From positions 31,175 to 95,174 of the IMG/VR virus record IMGVR_UViG_3300033145_000668: a DNA stretch of 64,000 nt. One strand, given 5' to 3'. The translations under genes and the position numbers were made by a program. Below are positions 42,425 to 48,854 of the stretch, in pieces (within the stretch, counting starts at the first letter, position 1; each line of letters opens with the position of its first letter). The stretch is from a virus. A model generated the notes under the pieces. The model had not been told where the DNA came from. It saw nothing but the letters and a program-made list of their open reading frames with translations, and searched no databases.

Positions 42425-42778
42425 AAATTATTAATTTTAAAATAATCATCAATAATATAATTAATACTTTTATCATGGCCGTCATTTTCGTCTCTCAACT
42501 GTGGCCGCGATTTCGCGTAATTTTACCACATTTTGATTGGCCTTTATTTGTTATCGCGAATCAGTAAGAGAATATCAATAGAATTGGTAAACTTTATTGA
42601 TAATCTGCTACTGATTCGTATTAAATATAAAACCAGCAGGGATATGTTTACGTGTGCAAGTGGTTTCCCCCAGAAAGATTTTCCTATCCTTCTGTTGCTG
42701 GTTGAGTATGATTAGTGAATAGTACCGGGAACGCAATTAATAGTCGCACGCGCGTTAAACACATCAACGACGTTCCCC

Positions 42779-42847
42779 GTAACGAATCGGATTTGAACCG
42801 ATGTATCGGGTATCTCCCGCGCACTTACCAGGCTGTGCTATCGCTAC
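42779..42847 (-). ncRNA. tRNA-like element with shortened anticodon arm
   Basis: On the minus strand: 7-bp acceptor stem GTAGCGA / TCGTTAC (one G-T pair), D stem GCAC / GTGC with loop AGCCTGGTAA, and T arm ATCGG-TTCAAAT-CCGAT. Between D and T stems only 18 bases remain (23 are usual); they fold as CGGG-AGATA-CCCG, so the anticodon arm is about five bases short. No CCA is encoded. It is a tRNA relic, decoy or tRNA-like RNA rather than a standard tRNA. Confidence 0.5.
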
Positions 42848-42917
42848 CTATATTATACATAGGAAAAGTGAGTATTTAAATGCTTGCCCTCTCTACTAAT
42901 GGCCACTCTATTACGGA

Positions 42918-42931
42918 AATCTTTATAAGTG
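42918..42931 (+). promoter_or_regulatory. TATA box before the repeat ORF
   Basis: ATCTTTATAAGTGG lies about 33 bases before ATG 42956 and is followed by a TTATAAT start-site-like block, as at other promoters of the plus-strand block. Confidence 0.4.
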
Positions 42932-42955
42932 GCTTTGTCCTTATAATATTGATTT

Positions 42956-43105
42956 ATGAAATCCCAATTTTGGAATTTGGATTTTGGATTTTGGAATTTG
43001 GATTTTGGAATTTGGAATTTGGATTTTGGATTTTGGATTTTGGATTTTGGATTTTGGATTTTGCAAATGTGTTTATTGAATTTAACATCGTCAGCGCTTA
43101 TATAG
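42956..43105 (+). CDS. 49-aa peptide with WNLDFG repeats (doubtful)
   Basis: A leaderless-type ATG opens a frame made of seven-residue units such as FWNLDFG, coded by the GGATTTT/GGAATTT repeat. Position behind a TATA box supports it; the repeat nature and lack of relatives known to me speak against it. Confidence 0.25.
   Translation: MKSQFWNLDFGFWNLDFGIWNLDFGFWILDFGFWILQMCLLNLTSSALI
42968..43063. repeat. (GGATTTT/GGAATTT)n tandem repeat
   Basis: About thirteen 7-base units, mixed GGATTTT and GGAATTT, with strong strand bias (G and T on the plus strand). The tract resembles a short telomere- or Chi-like array but is internal and next to the candidate origin. The remaining 43106-43580 shows no gene. 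Confidence 0.8.
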
Positions 43106-43584
43106 TATAATCATTGAGCGTATAGTATAATTTATAGGAAGAGCGATAGTATGCTGATGAGTGTTGTTCACTATGCATCCTCACAAAGAGATACAATTTT
43201 TTGCATCGTAAACATAGTTATTTGACGTTTTTTTATATAATATGATAATTATATCGATTGTTTTAAAATAATCTTTAAACAATTTAAAAATAATTTTTTC
43301 AATTTTTTTGGTTGTGAGGGTTTGAGAGGATTTTAACATAAAAATACATATAAATTTTGGTGAGGGTTTTGGACGATTTATACATATAAACACATATACC
43401 TATTGTTTACTTGGATATGTGATGTTCCAGTATACATGTTCGGTTCATCATATATGTTCCACTAAGTGACCACATCATAAGGATATTTCTATACTTACTC
43501 ATTTAGAGGTTATACTCCAAAGGAGAAAGGAAAACAATGTTTATAAACACCTGTATATTCTAACATACGCTTCCTATGGCCATA
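43106..43584. other. gene-free stretch before the plus-strand block
   Basis: About 480 bases, AT-rich. I see scattered TATA-like sequences (for example ATGTTTATAAACACC near 43538) and no supported gene; small minus-strand frames here lack a ribosome site and family features. Confidence 0.4.
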
Positions 43585-43595
43585 ACATTTATAAC
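43585..43595 (+). promoter_or_regulatory. TATA box, leaderless start at 43618
   Basis: ACATTTATAAC stands 33 bases before ATG 43618 and is followed by the 'CTATGGTCTTAT' type start region shared with other promoters of this block. Confidence 0.6.
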
Positions 43596-43617
43596 TAACT
43601 ATGGTCTTATTCTTATT

Positions 43618-43758
43618 ATGGAAACAAAAATATTTGAAGAAATGGAAGAAGAAATTTGGAAGTTGACAAAAAAATTAAATAAGTTATTATTTGATTTTGA
43701 AGACGAACCTAAACTTAGTTTAGAAGTTGTAGACTATTTAAATGAGGGAGGTAAATAA
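43618..43758 (+). CDS. 46-aa acidic protein, unknown
   Basis: Starts METKIFEEMEEEIWKL; helical. The start is set by the TATA box; an ATG at 43576 would be upstream of it. Followed directly by the next gene, with GGGAGGT at the end of this one. Confidence 0.55.
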   Translation: METKIFEEMEEEIWKLTKKLNKLLFDFEDEPKLSLEVVDYLNEGGK

Positions 43759-44064
43759 ATGGATGAATATGAATTTGAGTATAGTGTTGAAGGTTTAGAT
43801 GAGCATATACAACTTTTGAAAGATTGTGTTAAGAATAAAGTTGATATACTTATTCACAACGAAGAAGAAGAGTGGTTTGTGTTGGGAGAACAAAAAGTTG
43901 TTATTTATAGTATGTTTGAAAGATATGGAGATGTGGATAGAGAAAAAATAACAATTGATGAGTTGATTGAAAAATGGGAAGAAGAAAAGAAAGAATTGGA
44001 AGAAGAAGAGAGATTGGAAAATATAAGAGAAGTGAGTGTAGATGAACATAAACAAATGCATTAA
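43759..44064 (+). CDS. 101-aa acidic helical protein, unknown
   Basis: Starts MDEYEFEYSVEGLDEHIQLL; the end is a Glu/Lys-rich coiled coil ('WEEEKKELEEEERLENI'). Good ribosome site (GGGAGGT). Not recognised. Confidence 0.6.
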   Translation: MDEYEFEYSVEGLDEHIQLLKDCVKNKVDILIHNEEEEWFVLGEQKVVIYSMFERYGDVDREKITIDELIEKWEEEKKELEEEERLENIREVSVDEHKQMH

Positions 44065-44076
44065 TTAAATCACAAT

Positions 44077-44090
44077 AGATTTTTTTTACT
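44077..44090 (+). terminator. T-tract terminator
   Basis: AGATTTTTTTTACTC behind the 101-residue gene; nearly the same sequence recurs after the genes ending at 46056 and 46726. Poly-T tracts are the usual archaeal termination signal. Confidence 0.6.
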
Positions 44091-44163
44091 CGAATTCTCA
44101 AGTATATAAACCTTTTGGTATCCCTCTCCAATGATACTTTTTCTTTGTCATTCTATAATGAAT

Positions 44164-44270
44164 ACAAACATTTATAAACAAAAGGATGATAGTGTTTCTT
44201 TATAAAGATATGGAAAGATTTATAAATAAAAAACATGTCTGTTTGAGGACACATACCTTTATAAAGGACT
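44164..44270 (+). promoter_or_regulatory. promoter region with three TATA-like boxes
   Basis: ACATTTATAAACA (about 44167), AGATTTATAAATA (about 44217) and CCTTTATAAAGGAC (44257-44270). The last one is followed by CTATGGCCTTTTA, the start-site-like block shared by several promoters here, giving a leader of about 30 bases with GGAG before ATG 44314. Confidence 0.5.
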
Positions 44271-44313
44271 ATGGCCTTTTATTTTTAATTAAATATGGAG
44301 AATAAAATTTAAA

Positions 44314-44550
44314 ATGAAACTAAATGACTTAATGAATGCGATTGCTGACTATAAGAGATATGTGGCAATGAACAGAAGACAAGTTGTTATATTTAAAAAA
44401 GCAATAGCTGATTTTGAATATAATGTTGACTTTCCTATGTTTGGTTTATTAGAAGAAGATATTTTGAATATGAAGAAGAAGTTAAATGCTTTTTTGGAAA
44501 AACCAGAAGATTTTTGTAGAGAATTTATTTTGGAAGACTTTGTTGATTAA
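44314..44550 (+). CDS. 78-aa helical protein, unknown
   Basis: Starts MKLNDLMNAIADYKRYVAM; helical, mixed charge. Has its own promoter and a hairpin terminator, so it is a single-gene unit. Not recognised. Confidence 0.6.
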   Translation: MKLNDLMNAIADYKRYVAMNRRQVVIFKKAIADFEYNVDFPMFGLLEEDILNMKKKLNAFLEKPEDFCREFILEDFVD

Positions 44551-44559
44551 TTATTATTC

Positions 44560-44594
44560 AGAGAGTTGGAGAAATCTGACTCTCTATTTTTTTT
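44560..44594 (+). terminator. hairpin terminator, copy 1
   Basis: AGAGAGT ... ACTCTCT stem with loop TGGAGAAATCTG, followed by eight T. Nearly identical to the terminator at 45633. Confidence 0.75.
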
Positions 44595-44711
44595 CTTAAA
44601 TTATTTCCTTTAAAAAGCTTTTGGTATTACTCAAGAATGCTAACAAAAAGTTGTCATTATATAATGATGCTAAGTTAGAAAATAAATCAGTTGATGGTGA
44701 TTAGGGAAAAA

Positions 44712-44764
44712 GACTTTATAAATGTTTGCGAGGCCAATTGAGTATACAAAGCTTTATAAAGGCC
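44712..44764 (+). promoter_or_regulatory. promoter region, two TATA boxes
   Basis: GACTTTATAAATG (44712) and GCTTTATAAAGGCC (44751-44764), the second followed by ATTGGCCTTATAT. The leader carries 'TATGGAGAACAAAATTTA', almost the same as before 44314. Confidence 0.55.
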
Positions 44765-44806
44765 ATTGGCCTTATATAATTAATTAAATATGGAGAACAA
44801 AATTTA

Positions 44807-45616
44807 ATGGAAAAAACAACTTACGAAGGAAATGAGCTTGAAGTAGAGATGAACAGCGGTGCTTGGATTTATGATGGTGTTGAGCATGAAAAAGTTTTGA
44901 AGATGAATCCAGAATTGCATGCTGCAATATGCATTTTTGTAGAAGATTATGTGGCTAATTTCGAAGCGATTAAGAAGAAAGAGCGAGAAGAAGCTCGAGT
45001 GAAGCGAGTTGCTGAGCGAGCAGCTGAGATTGCAGAATTTAAGAAATCGTTTGAAGCCGAGCACGGAGATAAGTTTAAAGAAGTTGAGTTGAGTTATGCA
45101 AATCCAGAAGGAATTGGTTATAATGCCAAATTTGTGAAATTTGGAAATACTGGATTTCGGATAGAGTATAATGAGAATGTGTATGGCACTGGATATTATA
45201 GTTCGAAAACTAAGTTGTCTTGGGCTGTGCAAGATAGTGACTACAAAACTCGAAGATATGCAAAACTCGAAACTGCAGTGAATAAGATTGTTGAAAGAAT
45301 TGTCGAGCAAGAAGAAGAACGAGAGCAAAAAATTGTTGCGTCAAATGAGACCGAGCGAAAAGAAAATCTTATGAAAGAATTTGCTGAAAAGCTTGGACTT
45401 GTTTACAAGAAAGAGACAAAATATCATTCCGGGAATTACGGTCGGAGCGGATATGACACAACTCACTACCGAGCGATAAAAGGAAATGTGAGAGTAGTGC
45501 TTGAATGGGATTATTCGAACAAGTGTGTTAAATCGGGCACGTGCACGTTGACTAAGGAAGATGCATCGCAAACTTTAATTGCTGAGATGGTTCGGTTAGA
45601 CGAAAAGCTTAATTAA
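44807..45616 (+). CDS. 269-aa coiled-coil-containing protein, unknown
   Basis: Starts MEKTTYEGNELEVEMNSGAW. Residues 48-90 and 155-190 are Glu/Lys/Arg-rich coiled coil; between them is a beta-rich part ('KFVKFGNTGFRIEYNENVYG'). Codon use is less AT-biased than in the neighbours. Largest protein of the early-type plus block, with its own promoter and terminator. Not recognised. Confidence 0.65.
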   Translation: MEKTTYEGNELEVEMNSGAWIYDGVEHEKVLKMNPELHAAICIFVEDYVANFEAIKKKEREEARVKRVAERAAEIAEFKKSFEAEHGDKFKEVELSYANPEGIGYNAKFVKFGNTGFRIEYNENVYGTGYYSSKTKLSWAVQDSDYKTRRYAKLETAVNKIVERIVEQEEEREQKIVASNETERKENLMKEFAEKLGLVYKKETKYHSGNYGRSGYDTTHYRAIKGNVRVVLEWDYSNKCVKSGTCTLTKEDASQTLIAEMVRLDEKLN

Positions 45617-45632
45617 TATTTTTTTATTATTC

Positions 45633-45667
45633 AGAGAGTCGGAGAAATCTGACTCTCTATTTTTTTT
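45633..45667 (+). terminator. hairpin terminator, copy 2
   Basis: AGAGAGTC ... GACTCTCT, 8-bp stem, followed by eight T; a near copy of the terminator at 44560. Confidence 0.75.
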
Positions 45668-45726
45668 CTTGAAAATTGCCATTTATAAACTTATGTGTCC
45701 TTTAACAACATTGTCTTATGTCCATA

Positions 45727-45740
45727 AGATTTATAAAGAA
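45727..45740 (+). promoter_or_regulatory. TATA box
   Basis: AGATTTATAAAGAA, with a leader of about 20 bases holding TGGAG before ATG 45780. Confidence 0.55.
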
Positions 45741-45779
45741 TCGTGTTCTTAAATTATTAATTAAAATGGAGAATTTAAA

Positions 45780-45926
45780 ATGACTGAAATAAACGATACG
45801 AAGGAAAATTGGATTGTGAATTGCGAGGATGTTCCGGAGAGCTTAATTGGTTTAACATTAGATGAAGCTAGACAAGCAGTAATGGATAACGTTTGCATTT
45901 CCTTGGATGAAGGGGAGGAGGAATAA
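45780..45926 (+). CDS. 48-aa acidic protein, unknown
   Basis: Starts MTEINDTKENWIVNCEDVP; 'LIGLTLDEARQAVMDN' looks like a small helical domain. The end codes GEEEE-like residues through GGGGAGGAGG, which is also the ribosome site of the next gene. Confidence 0.55.
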   Translation: MTEINDTKENWIVNCEDVPESLIGLTLDEARQAVMDNVCISLDEGEEE

Positions 45927-45927
45927 A

Positions 45928-46056
45928 ATGTTAAACGATAACTCGGTTGTATTCTGTGCTGAATGTCCTATCGAAAACGGTGACCAAGTTTATTGCGATA
46001 AGTGTGCAAAAAAACAAATCGATAAGTTAGACAAATTTAATGACGAACTTTTATAA
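45928..46056 (+). CDS. 42-aa zinc-binding protein
   Basis: 'FCAECPIENG' and 'YCDKCAKKQ' supply four cysteines. Starts 1 base after the preceding stop, with GGGGAGGAGG in front. Confidence 0.55.
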   Translation: MLNDNSVVFCAECPIENGDQVYCDKCAKKQIDKLDKFNDELL

Positions 46057-46061
46057 GAATA

Positions 46062-46074
46062 GATTTTTTTTTAC
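46062..46074 (+). terminator. T-tract terminator
   Basis: AGATTTTTTTTTACTC, a copy of the signal at 44077. Confidence 0.55.
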
Positions 46075-46132
46075 TCTGTTTCGATAGTACTTAAACTTAT
46101 GTATTCTCTAACGAATGTGTCTAAAGGCCACA

Positions 46133-46146
46133 AGATTTATAAAGGA
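46133..46146 (+). promoter_or_regulatory. TATA box for a structured RNA
   Basis: AGATTTATAAAGGA followed by CTATGGCCTTGG. About 25-30 bases downstream begins a non-coding structured segment, with the first ATG of a supported gene only at 46305. Confidence 0.5.
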
Positions 46147-46162
46147 CTATGGCCTTGGTATA

Positions 46163-46298
46163 TTATAATAATCGCGAAAGTGTTATTATGGGTTGAGGAA
46201 GAGGTAGCTGACGGACTTCATAATGCAACTTGGAAATGCTGAGCCTCAACAATACGGCCTTTGAAAGACAGGGAAGAGGGAAAGACCCTCACTTTATA
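46163..46298 (+). ncRNA. structured RNA candidate / long structured leader
   Basis: Starts with ATAATAA ... TTATTAT around GCGAAAG, then a 7-bp stem GTTGAGG / CCTCAAC with about 45 bases inside, and ends with GAGGG-AAAGA-CCCTC followed by TTTATAATCAAAATG. The final hairpin plus TAATCA(A/T)AATG recurs at three other places. Either a stable RNA or a leader controlling the small membrane protein gene. Confidence 0.45.
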
Positions 46299-46304
46299 AT
46301 CAAA

Positions 46305-46448
46305 ATGAAAAACAAAATTAAATTTGTTATTGCTATTGTGATTGTTGTTTCAATAATCGTTTTTAGTATTATGAATTCAGGATGTCCGAATGGCTATGTT
46401 ATGGCTGAGGATTATTCTTGTGTGATTGATACTTTTTGGAATAATTAA
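46305..46448 (+). CDS. 47-aa single-span membrane protein
   Basis: Starts MKNKIKFVIAIVIVVSIIVF, one membrane helix, then an external Cys-containing tail ('CPNGYVMAEDYSC'). An earlier in-frame ATG at 46230 lies inside the structured RNA and is not used in this reading. Confidence 0.55.
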   Translation: MKNKIKFVIAIVIVVSIIVFSIMNSGCPNGYVMAEDYSCVIDTFWNN

Positions 46449-46465
46449 ATAAAAGGAGGTATAAA

Positions 46466-46726
46466 GTGAAGAACTATAAAGATTTGAAAGTGTTGGAGAA
46501 ATACATACAGGAGAATGGATTTGAAGATTATTTTAAGGTCGGTGGAATAATTTATACACAACAAGAATATGATGAAGAGGGTAAGCAAGTTAGTTACGGG
46601 AATAAGAAAAACGAAACGGGGTTTATCGTTAATACAGAAAATAGGTATGAATTAGGAACTAAAGACGCAGAAATAGAAGAATTTGATGAGTGGTATTTGA
46701 GAAATGATATCAGTTATTTAGAATAA
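46466..46726 (+). CDS. 86-aa acidic protein, unknown (GTG start)
   Basis: GTG start behind AAAGGAGGT, 6 bases before. 'KVGGIIYTQQEYDEEGKQVSYG' suggests a small beta-rich fold. Not recognised. Confidence 0.6.
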   Translation: MKNYKDLKVLEKYIQENGFEDYFKVGGIIYTQQEYDEEGKQVSYGNKKNETGFIVNTENRYELGTKDAEIEEFDEWYLRNDISYLE

Positions 46727-46736
46727 GTAGAAATTA

Positions 46737-46750
46737 GATTTTTTTTTATT
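46737..46750 (+). terminator. T-tract terminator
   Basis: AGATTTTTTTTTATTCG, third copy of this signal. Confidence 0.55.
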
Positions 46751-46807
46751 CGAAAAAGCCGTTTATAAGTATTTGCATTGTCCATTGTCCTATGTCCGAA
46801 GACCATA

Positions 46808-46820
46808 ACACTTATAAAGG
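46808..46820 (+). promoter_or_regulatory. TATA box, leaderless start at 46840
   Basis: ACACTTATAAAGG, 32 bases before ATG 46840, followed by CCTTTTGTCTTAT. Confidence 0.55.
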
Positions 46821-46839
46821 CCTTTTGTCTTATTATATT

Positions 46840-47106
46840 ATGGAAATAACAAATACTGAGAGAGAGGAGAAAGAAGTTTTAAAAGTGCTAAAGCACAAGT
46901 TAAAGCTTTTAGCTACTGCACCAAACTTAGACTATAAGATGGTGTTAGAAGTTAAGCAAAAAGTTTTATTTTGTGAAGAGAGCAAATTAATGATGGTAGA
47001 TGATAAATTCGGATATGGTTGGATAAGTTTTGAAGATATGGCTGATTTCGCAAGAAAAAGAGATTTTGAATTTATTCAGATTGTGGAGGTTGTACGAAAT
47101 GAATAA
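46840..47106 (+). CDS. 88-aa protein, unknown
   Basis: Starts MEITNTEREEKEVLKVLKHK; helical, then 'FGYGWISFEDMADFARKRDF'. Start set by the TATA box. Two hairpins follow the stop. Confidence 0.55.
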   Translation: MEITNTEREEKEVLKVLKHKLKLLATAPNLDYKMVLEVKQKVLFCEESKLMMVDDKFGYGWISFEDMADFARKRDFEFIQIVEVVRNE

Positions 47107-47122
47107 TACTCTAAAATTAAAT

Positions 47123-47171
47123 TTCAGTTATTTTTTAACTGAAACGGCGAGTGAGAAATCACTCGCTTCAT
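47123..47171 (+). ncRNA. double hairpin before TAATCATAATG
   Basis: TTTCAGTTA / TAACTGAAA and GCGAGTGA / TCACTCGC follow each other; the second is followed by TTCATAATCATAATG, the motif shared with 46290, 48978 and 53090. Could be a terminator plus start signal of the next gene. Confidence 0.45.
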
Positions 47172-47178
47172 AATCATA

Positions 47179-47289
47179 ATGGAAAATCAAGAAATGGCAG
47201 AACAAGTAATCGGCGCTGAAATGCTGGACTCAATTAAAGATGATTTAGAGCGATTTGGATTAGATGAGGAGTTATTGGATTTAAAATGA
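47179..47289 (+). CDS. 36-aa acidic peptide
   Basis: Starts MENQEMAEQVIGAEML; helical. ATGA overlap with the next gene. Weak support beyond coupling. Confidence 0.45.
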   Translation: MENQEMAEQVIGAEMLDSIKDDLERFGLDEELLDLK

Positions 47290-47519
47290 AAACCTATTGC
47301 AGACAAAACAAAGTGCAGAAATCAATAAGTGATATAATAAAGCCGTTTATGAAAGATGGAGATAGAATCGCGGAGTTGAAGAATGCTGGCATCGATACTT
47401 ATACCCCTCTTATATACCGGATAAAACTAGGCGCTTATTTAATAGCACTCGGTATATCGCTATTCATCCCGTTTACTACAAGCGGGTTAATTATAATTGG
47501 AAGGAGGTTATTGAAATGA
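47286..47519 (+). CDS. 77-aa membrane protein
   Basis: A basic N-terminal part, then 'KLGAYLIALGISLFIPFTTS', a membrane helix near the C terminus. Ends in an ATGA overlap with a zinc-ribbon gene preceded by AAGGAGG. Confidence 0.5.
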   Translation: MKTYCRQNKVQKSISDIIKPFMKDGDRIAELKNAGIDTYTPLIYRIKLGAYLIALGISLFIPFTTSGLIIIGRRLLK

Positions 47520-47668
47520 GTTATGAAGATTTGAAATGTCCAGCGTGTGGATGTGTGGGTAAGAATACTATCGACCCTTATATAGTATCAGAGCATCCGA
47601 ATGTGGAGGAGGATTGGGTAGTATGTCAGTGCGGTGAGTATATAAGAGCAGTAAGCGAGCTCGAGTAA
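47516..47668 (+). CDS. 50-aa zinc-ribbon protein
   Basis: 'LKCPACGCVGKN' and 'VVCQCGEYI' bind zinc. AAGGAGG stands 8 bases before the ATG. Confidence 0.6.
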   Translation: MSYEDLKCPACGCVGKNTIDPYIVSEHPNVEEDWVVCQCGEYIRAVSELE

Positions 47669-47963
47669 GCGAGCTTGAGTAATGAGCTTTGTATATATGT
47701 AGCGACAGCGAGGGGCGCGGCAAGCATATATGTATAGGTGTAGACAACACATGTCGGAAGCGTATGATAAAGTAGCGTGTATAGCATTGCTACATAATAG
47801 GGCGCATGGTTTAAAAGCGACAGTGAAAAAAAAGTTGTTTCTACATACGAAAATTTTGCGCAACGTATTTTTGGGGAGGTTTTTTATATAATTAATAATT
47901 CTACGCACACCCGCTGCATACTTGTCGCATACCCACACCAGATTATATATAATCCTCAGTCAA
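47669..47963. other. gene-free stretch of higher G+C
   Basis: Direct repeat GAGTAAGCGAGCT (47640s-47680s), several short inverted repeats, no supported gene. Frames on the minus strand here have unusual composition and no ribosome site. Confidence 0.4.
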
Positions 47964-47978
47964 TACATTTATAAATTT
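47964..47978 (+). promoter_or_regulatory. TATA box for a structured RNA
   Basis: TACATTTATAAATTT; predicted start about 48000, where no gene begins but folded sequence does. Confidence 0.5.
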
Positions 47979-47999
47979 AATAATTTTATTATTCACAGG

Positions 48000-48213
48000 T
48001 TCATAACCCATAAGCTCCTAAGAGGCGAAAATATCTTTGCTTAGCGGCGAGGAGGAGCAATCTCTACAATCGTTATGAAATCCCTAATTAAGCGCTGATG
48101 CGTGGGTAACGATGCTGCGATGTCACATTCCAATAAATTTAGAGTCTGATGATATCGCAAGCAACTTTCCCGAACTCGACGTGACAGCTAGCACCGTCGG
48201 GTCGGGGTGCATG
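48000..48213 (+). ncRNA. structured RNA candidate (about 210 nt)
   Basis: From its own TATA box: stem GCTCCT / AGGAGC with an inner GCGAAA arm, then a perfect 7-bp stem ATCGTTA / TAACGAT enclosing CCC/GGG and GCGC-TGAT-GCGT. Last is a GC-rich hairpin CTCGACG / CGTCGGG extended by CCC/GGG. No frame of interest. A stable non-coding RNA is likely; no known RNA family was recognised. Confidence 0.5.
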
Positions 48214-48231
48214 TTCAAAAAATAATAAATA

Positions 48232-48306
48232 ATAAAAAATGATAAAAAATGATAAAAAATGATAAAAAATGATAAAAAATGATAAAAAATGATAAAAAAT
48301 GATAAT
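48232..48306. repeat. 10-bp tandem repeat GATAAAAAAT
   Basis: About seven perfect copies between the GC-rich hairpin and the next small gene. Low-complexity, contains many stop codons. Confidence 0.9.
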
Positions 48307-48415
48307 AAAAATAATAAATAAACTACCGTGGGATATCTTATACTCTATAGGAATTGTAATTATCTTATACATACTAATAACAAAATGATAAAAATGAAAA
48401 TGGAGGAAATAAGCA

Positions 48416-48571
48416 ATGAAAATTAGTAGAAGTTTTAACAAGATGATTAAGTTATCAGAAAAGATTAGCAAAGCAAAAGAAGAAGCTAAAGGAATGATTG
48501 TAGATATTGGTGTAGAACGAGAAGAACTTGACACATTAGAAACACAAATCAAGTCAGTTATTAAATTATAA
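48416..48571 (+). CDS. 51-aa helical protein, unknown
   Basis: Starts MKISRSFNKMIKLSEKISK, with a good ribosome site (TGGAGGA). Coiled-coil-like. A TATA box follows 10 bases after the stop. Confidence 0.55.
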   Translation: MKISRSFNKMIKLSEKISKAKEEAKGMIVDIGVEREELDTLETQIKSVIKL

Positions 48572-48580
48572 TAAATAGTA

Positions 48581-48593
48581 ACATTTATAAACC
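48581..48593 (+). promoter_or_regulatory. TATA box for the tRNA-like RNA unit
   Basis: ACATTTATAAACC; predicted start about 48610, 75 bases before the first tRNA-like element and 380 bases before the next gene. Confidence 0.55.
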
Positions 48594-48685
48594 AGTAGTG
48601 TTTAGTATTATAGTCTTTAATGACGCGAAAGAGGACGGAGATGGAAAGCCGTTAATCAGATGAAGGAGGACTCGGCGGGCTATAG

Positions 48686-48755
48686 GGATGCATAGTGCAG
48701 TGCTAGCATTTCTGCGATGCCGCAGAAGACCCAGGTTAAATTCCTGGTGCATCTT
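48686..48755 (+). ncRNA. tRNA-like element, anticodon loop of unusual size
   Basis: Acceptor GGATGCA / TGCATCT, D arm GTGC / GCAT, T arm CCAGG-TTAAATT-CCTGG. The anticodon arm is TTCTGC-GATGCC-GCAGAA, that is a 6-base loop on six pairs or an 8-base loop on five, not the standard seven on five; the variable part is only about three bases. GCC (Gly) would be the nearest reading but does not sit correctly. Not a standard tRNA. Confidence 0.5.
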
Positions 48756-48758
48756 ACT

Positions 48759-48850
48759 TTCGAGAAGAATCTGGAAACAGATTAGAAGTAAAACGAGGCG
48801 TTAGTGCACGCCTATCCTCATTGTTGCAGGTTCGAATCCTGCCTCTCGCA
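48759..48850 (+). ncRNA. second tRNA-like element with canonical T arm
   Basis: T arm GCAGG-TTCGAAT-CCTGC is perfect, and CTCTCGC-A follows as acceptor 3' side. The 5' side is weak: CGAGA at 48760 gives five pairs. In between, AATCTG-GAAA-CAGATT replaces a D arm and GGCGT-TAGTGC-ACGCC stands at the anticodon arm position with a 6-base loop. Could be a tRNA fragment, an intron-containing or split tRNA, or a tRNA mimic. Confidence 0.45.
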
Positions 48851-48854
48851 TAAG

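Larger units (their letters stand above)
42425..42955. other. gene-free part of the divergent hub with structured RNA candidates
   Basis: No convincing gene. 42633-42702 can fold as ACCAGCA / TGCTGGT enclosing two arms (GGGA ... TCCC and CAGAAAGAT ... ATCCTTCTG), a three-way junction. 42727-42778 has GGGAACG / CGTTCCC enclosing GTCG / CGAC. A tRNA-like element follows on the minus strand. G+C is clearly above the surroundings, as expected for structured RNA in AT-rich DNA. Confidence 0.45.

Noticed and set aside
42355-42567. 70-aa plus-strand frame in the hub
   Set aside because: Its ATG lies upstream of or inside the local TATA-like box and the product has no protein-like pattern; the region is better explained by repeats and folded RNA.
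42968-43063. CRISPR array
   Set aside because: Units are 7 bases without spacers; no cas gene is present, and the Cas4-like nuclease at 22077 lacks iron-sulphur cysteines.
42880-43110. 76-aa frame through the GGATTTT array
   Set aside because: Starts upstream of the TATA box; the shorter leaderless frame at 42956 in another phase is the more plausible one, and even that is doubtful.
47588-47938. 116-aa minus-strand frame
   Set aside because: No ribosome site or TATA box fits, composition is unlike genes here, and it is antisense to a zinc-ribbon gene and to the gene-free stretch.
48139-48165. CTGATGA near 48147 as a hammerhead ribozyme core
   Set aside because: No GAAA and no matching stem II/III follow at the required places; the segment folds better as part of the larger hairpin RNA.
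48139-48552. 137-aa minus-strand frame over the decamer repeat
   Set aside because: It is created by the low-complexity repeat and is antisense to the supported gene at 48416.
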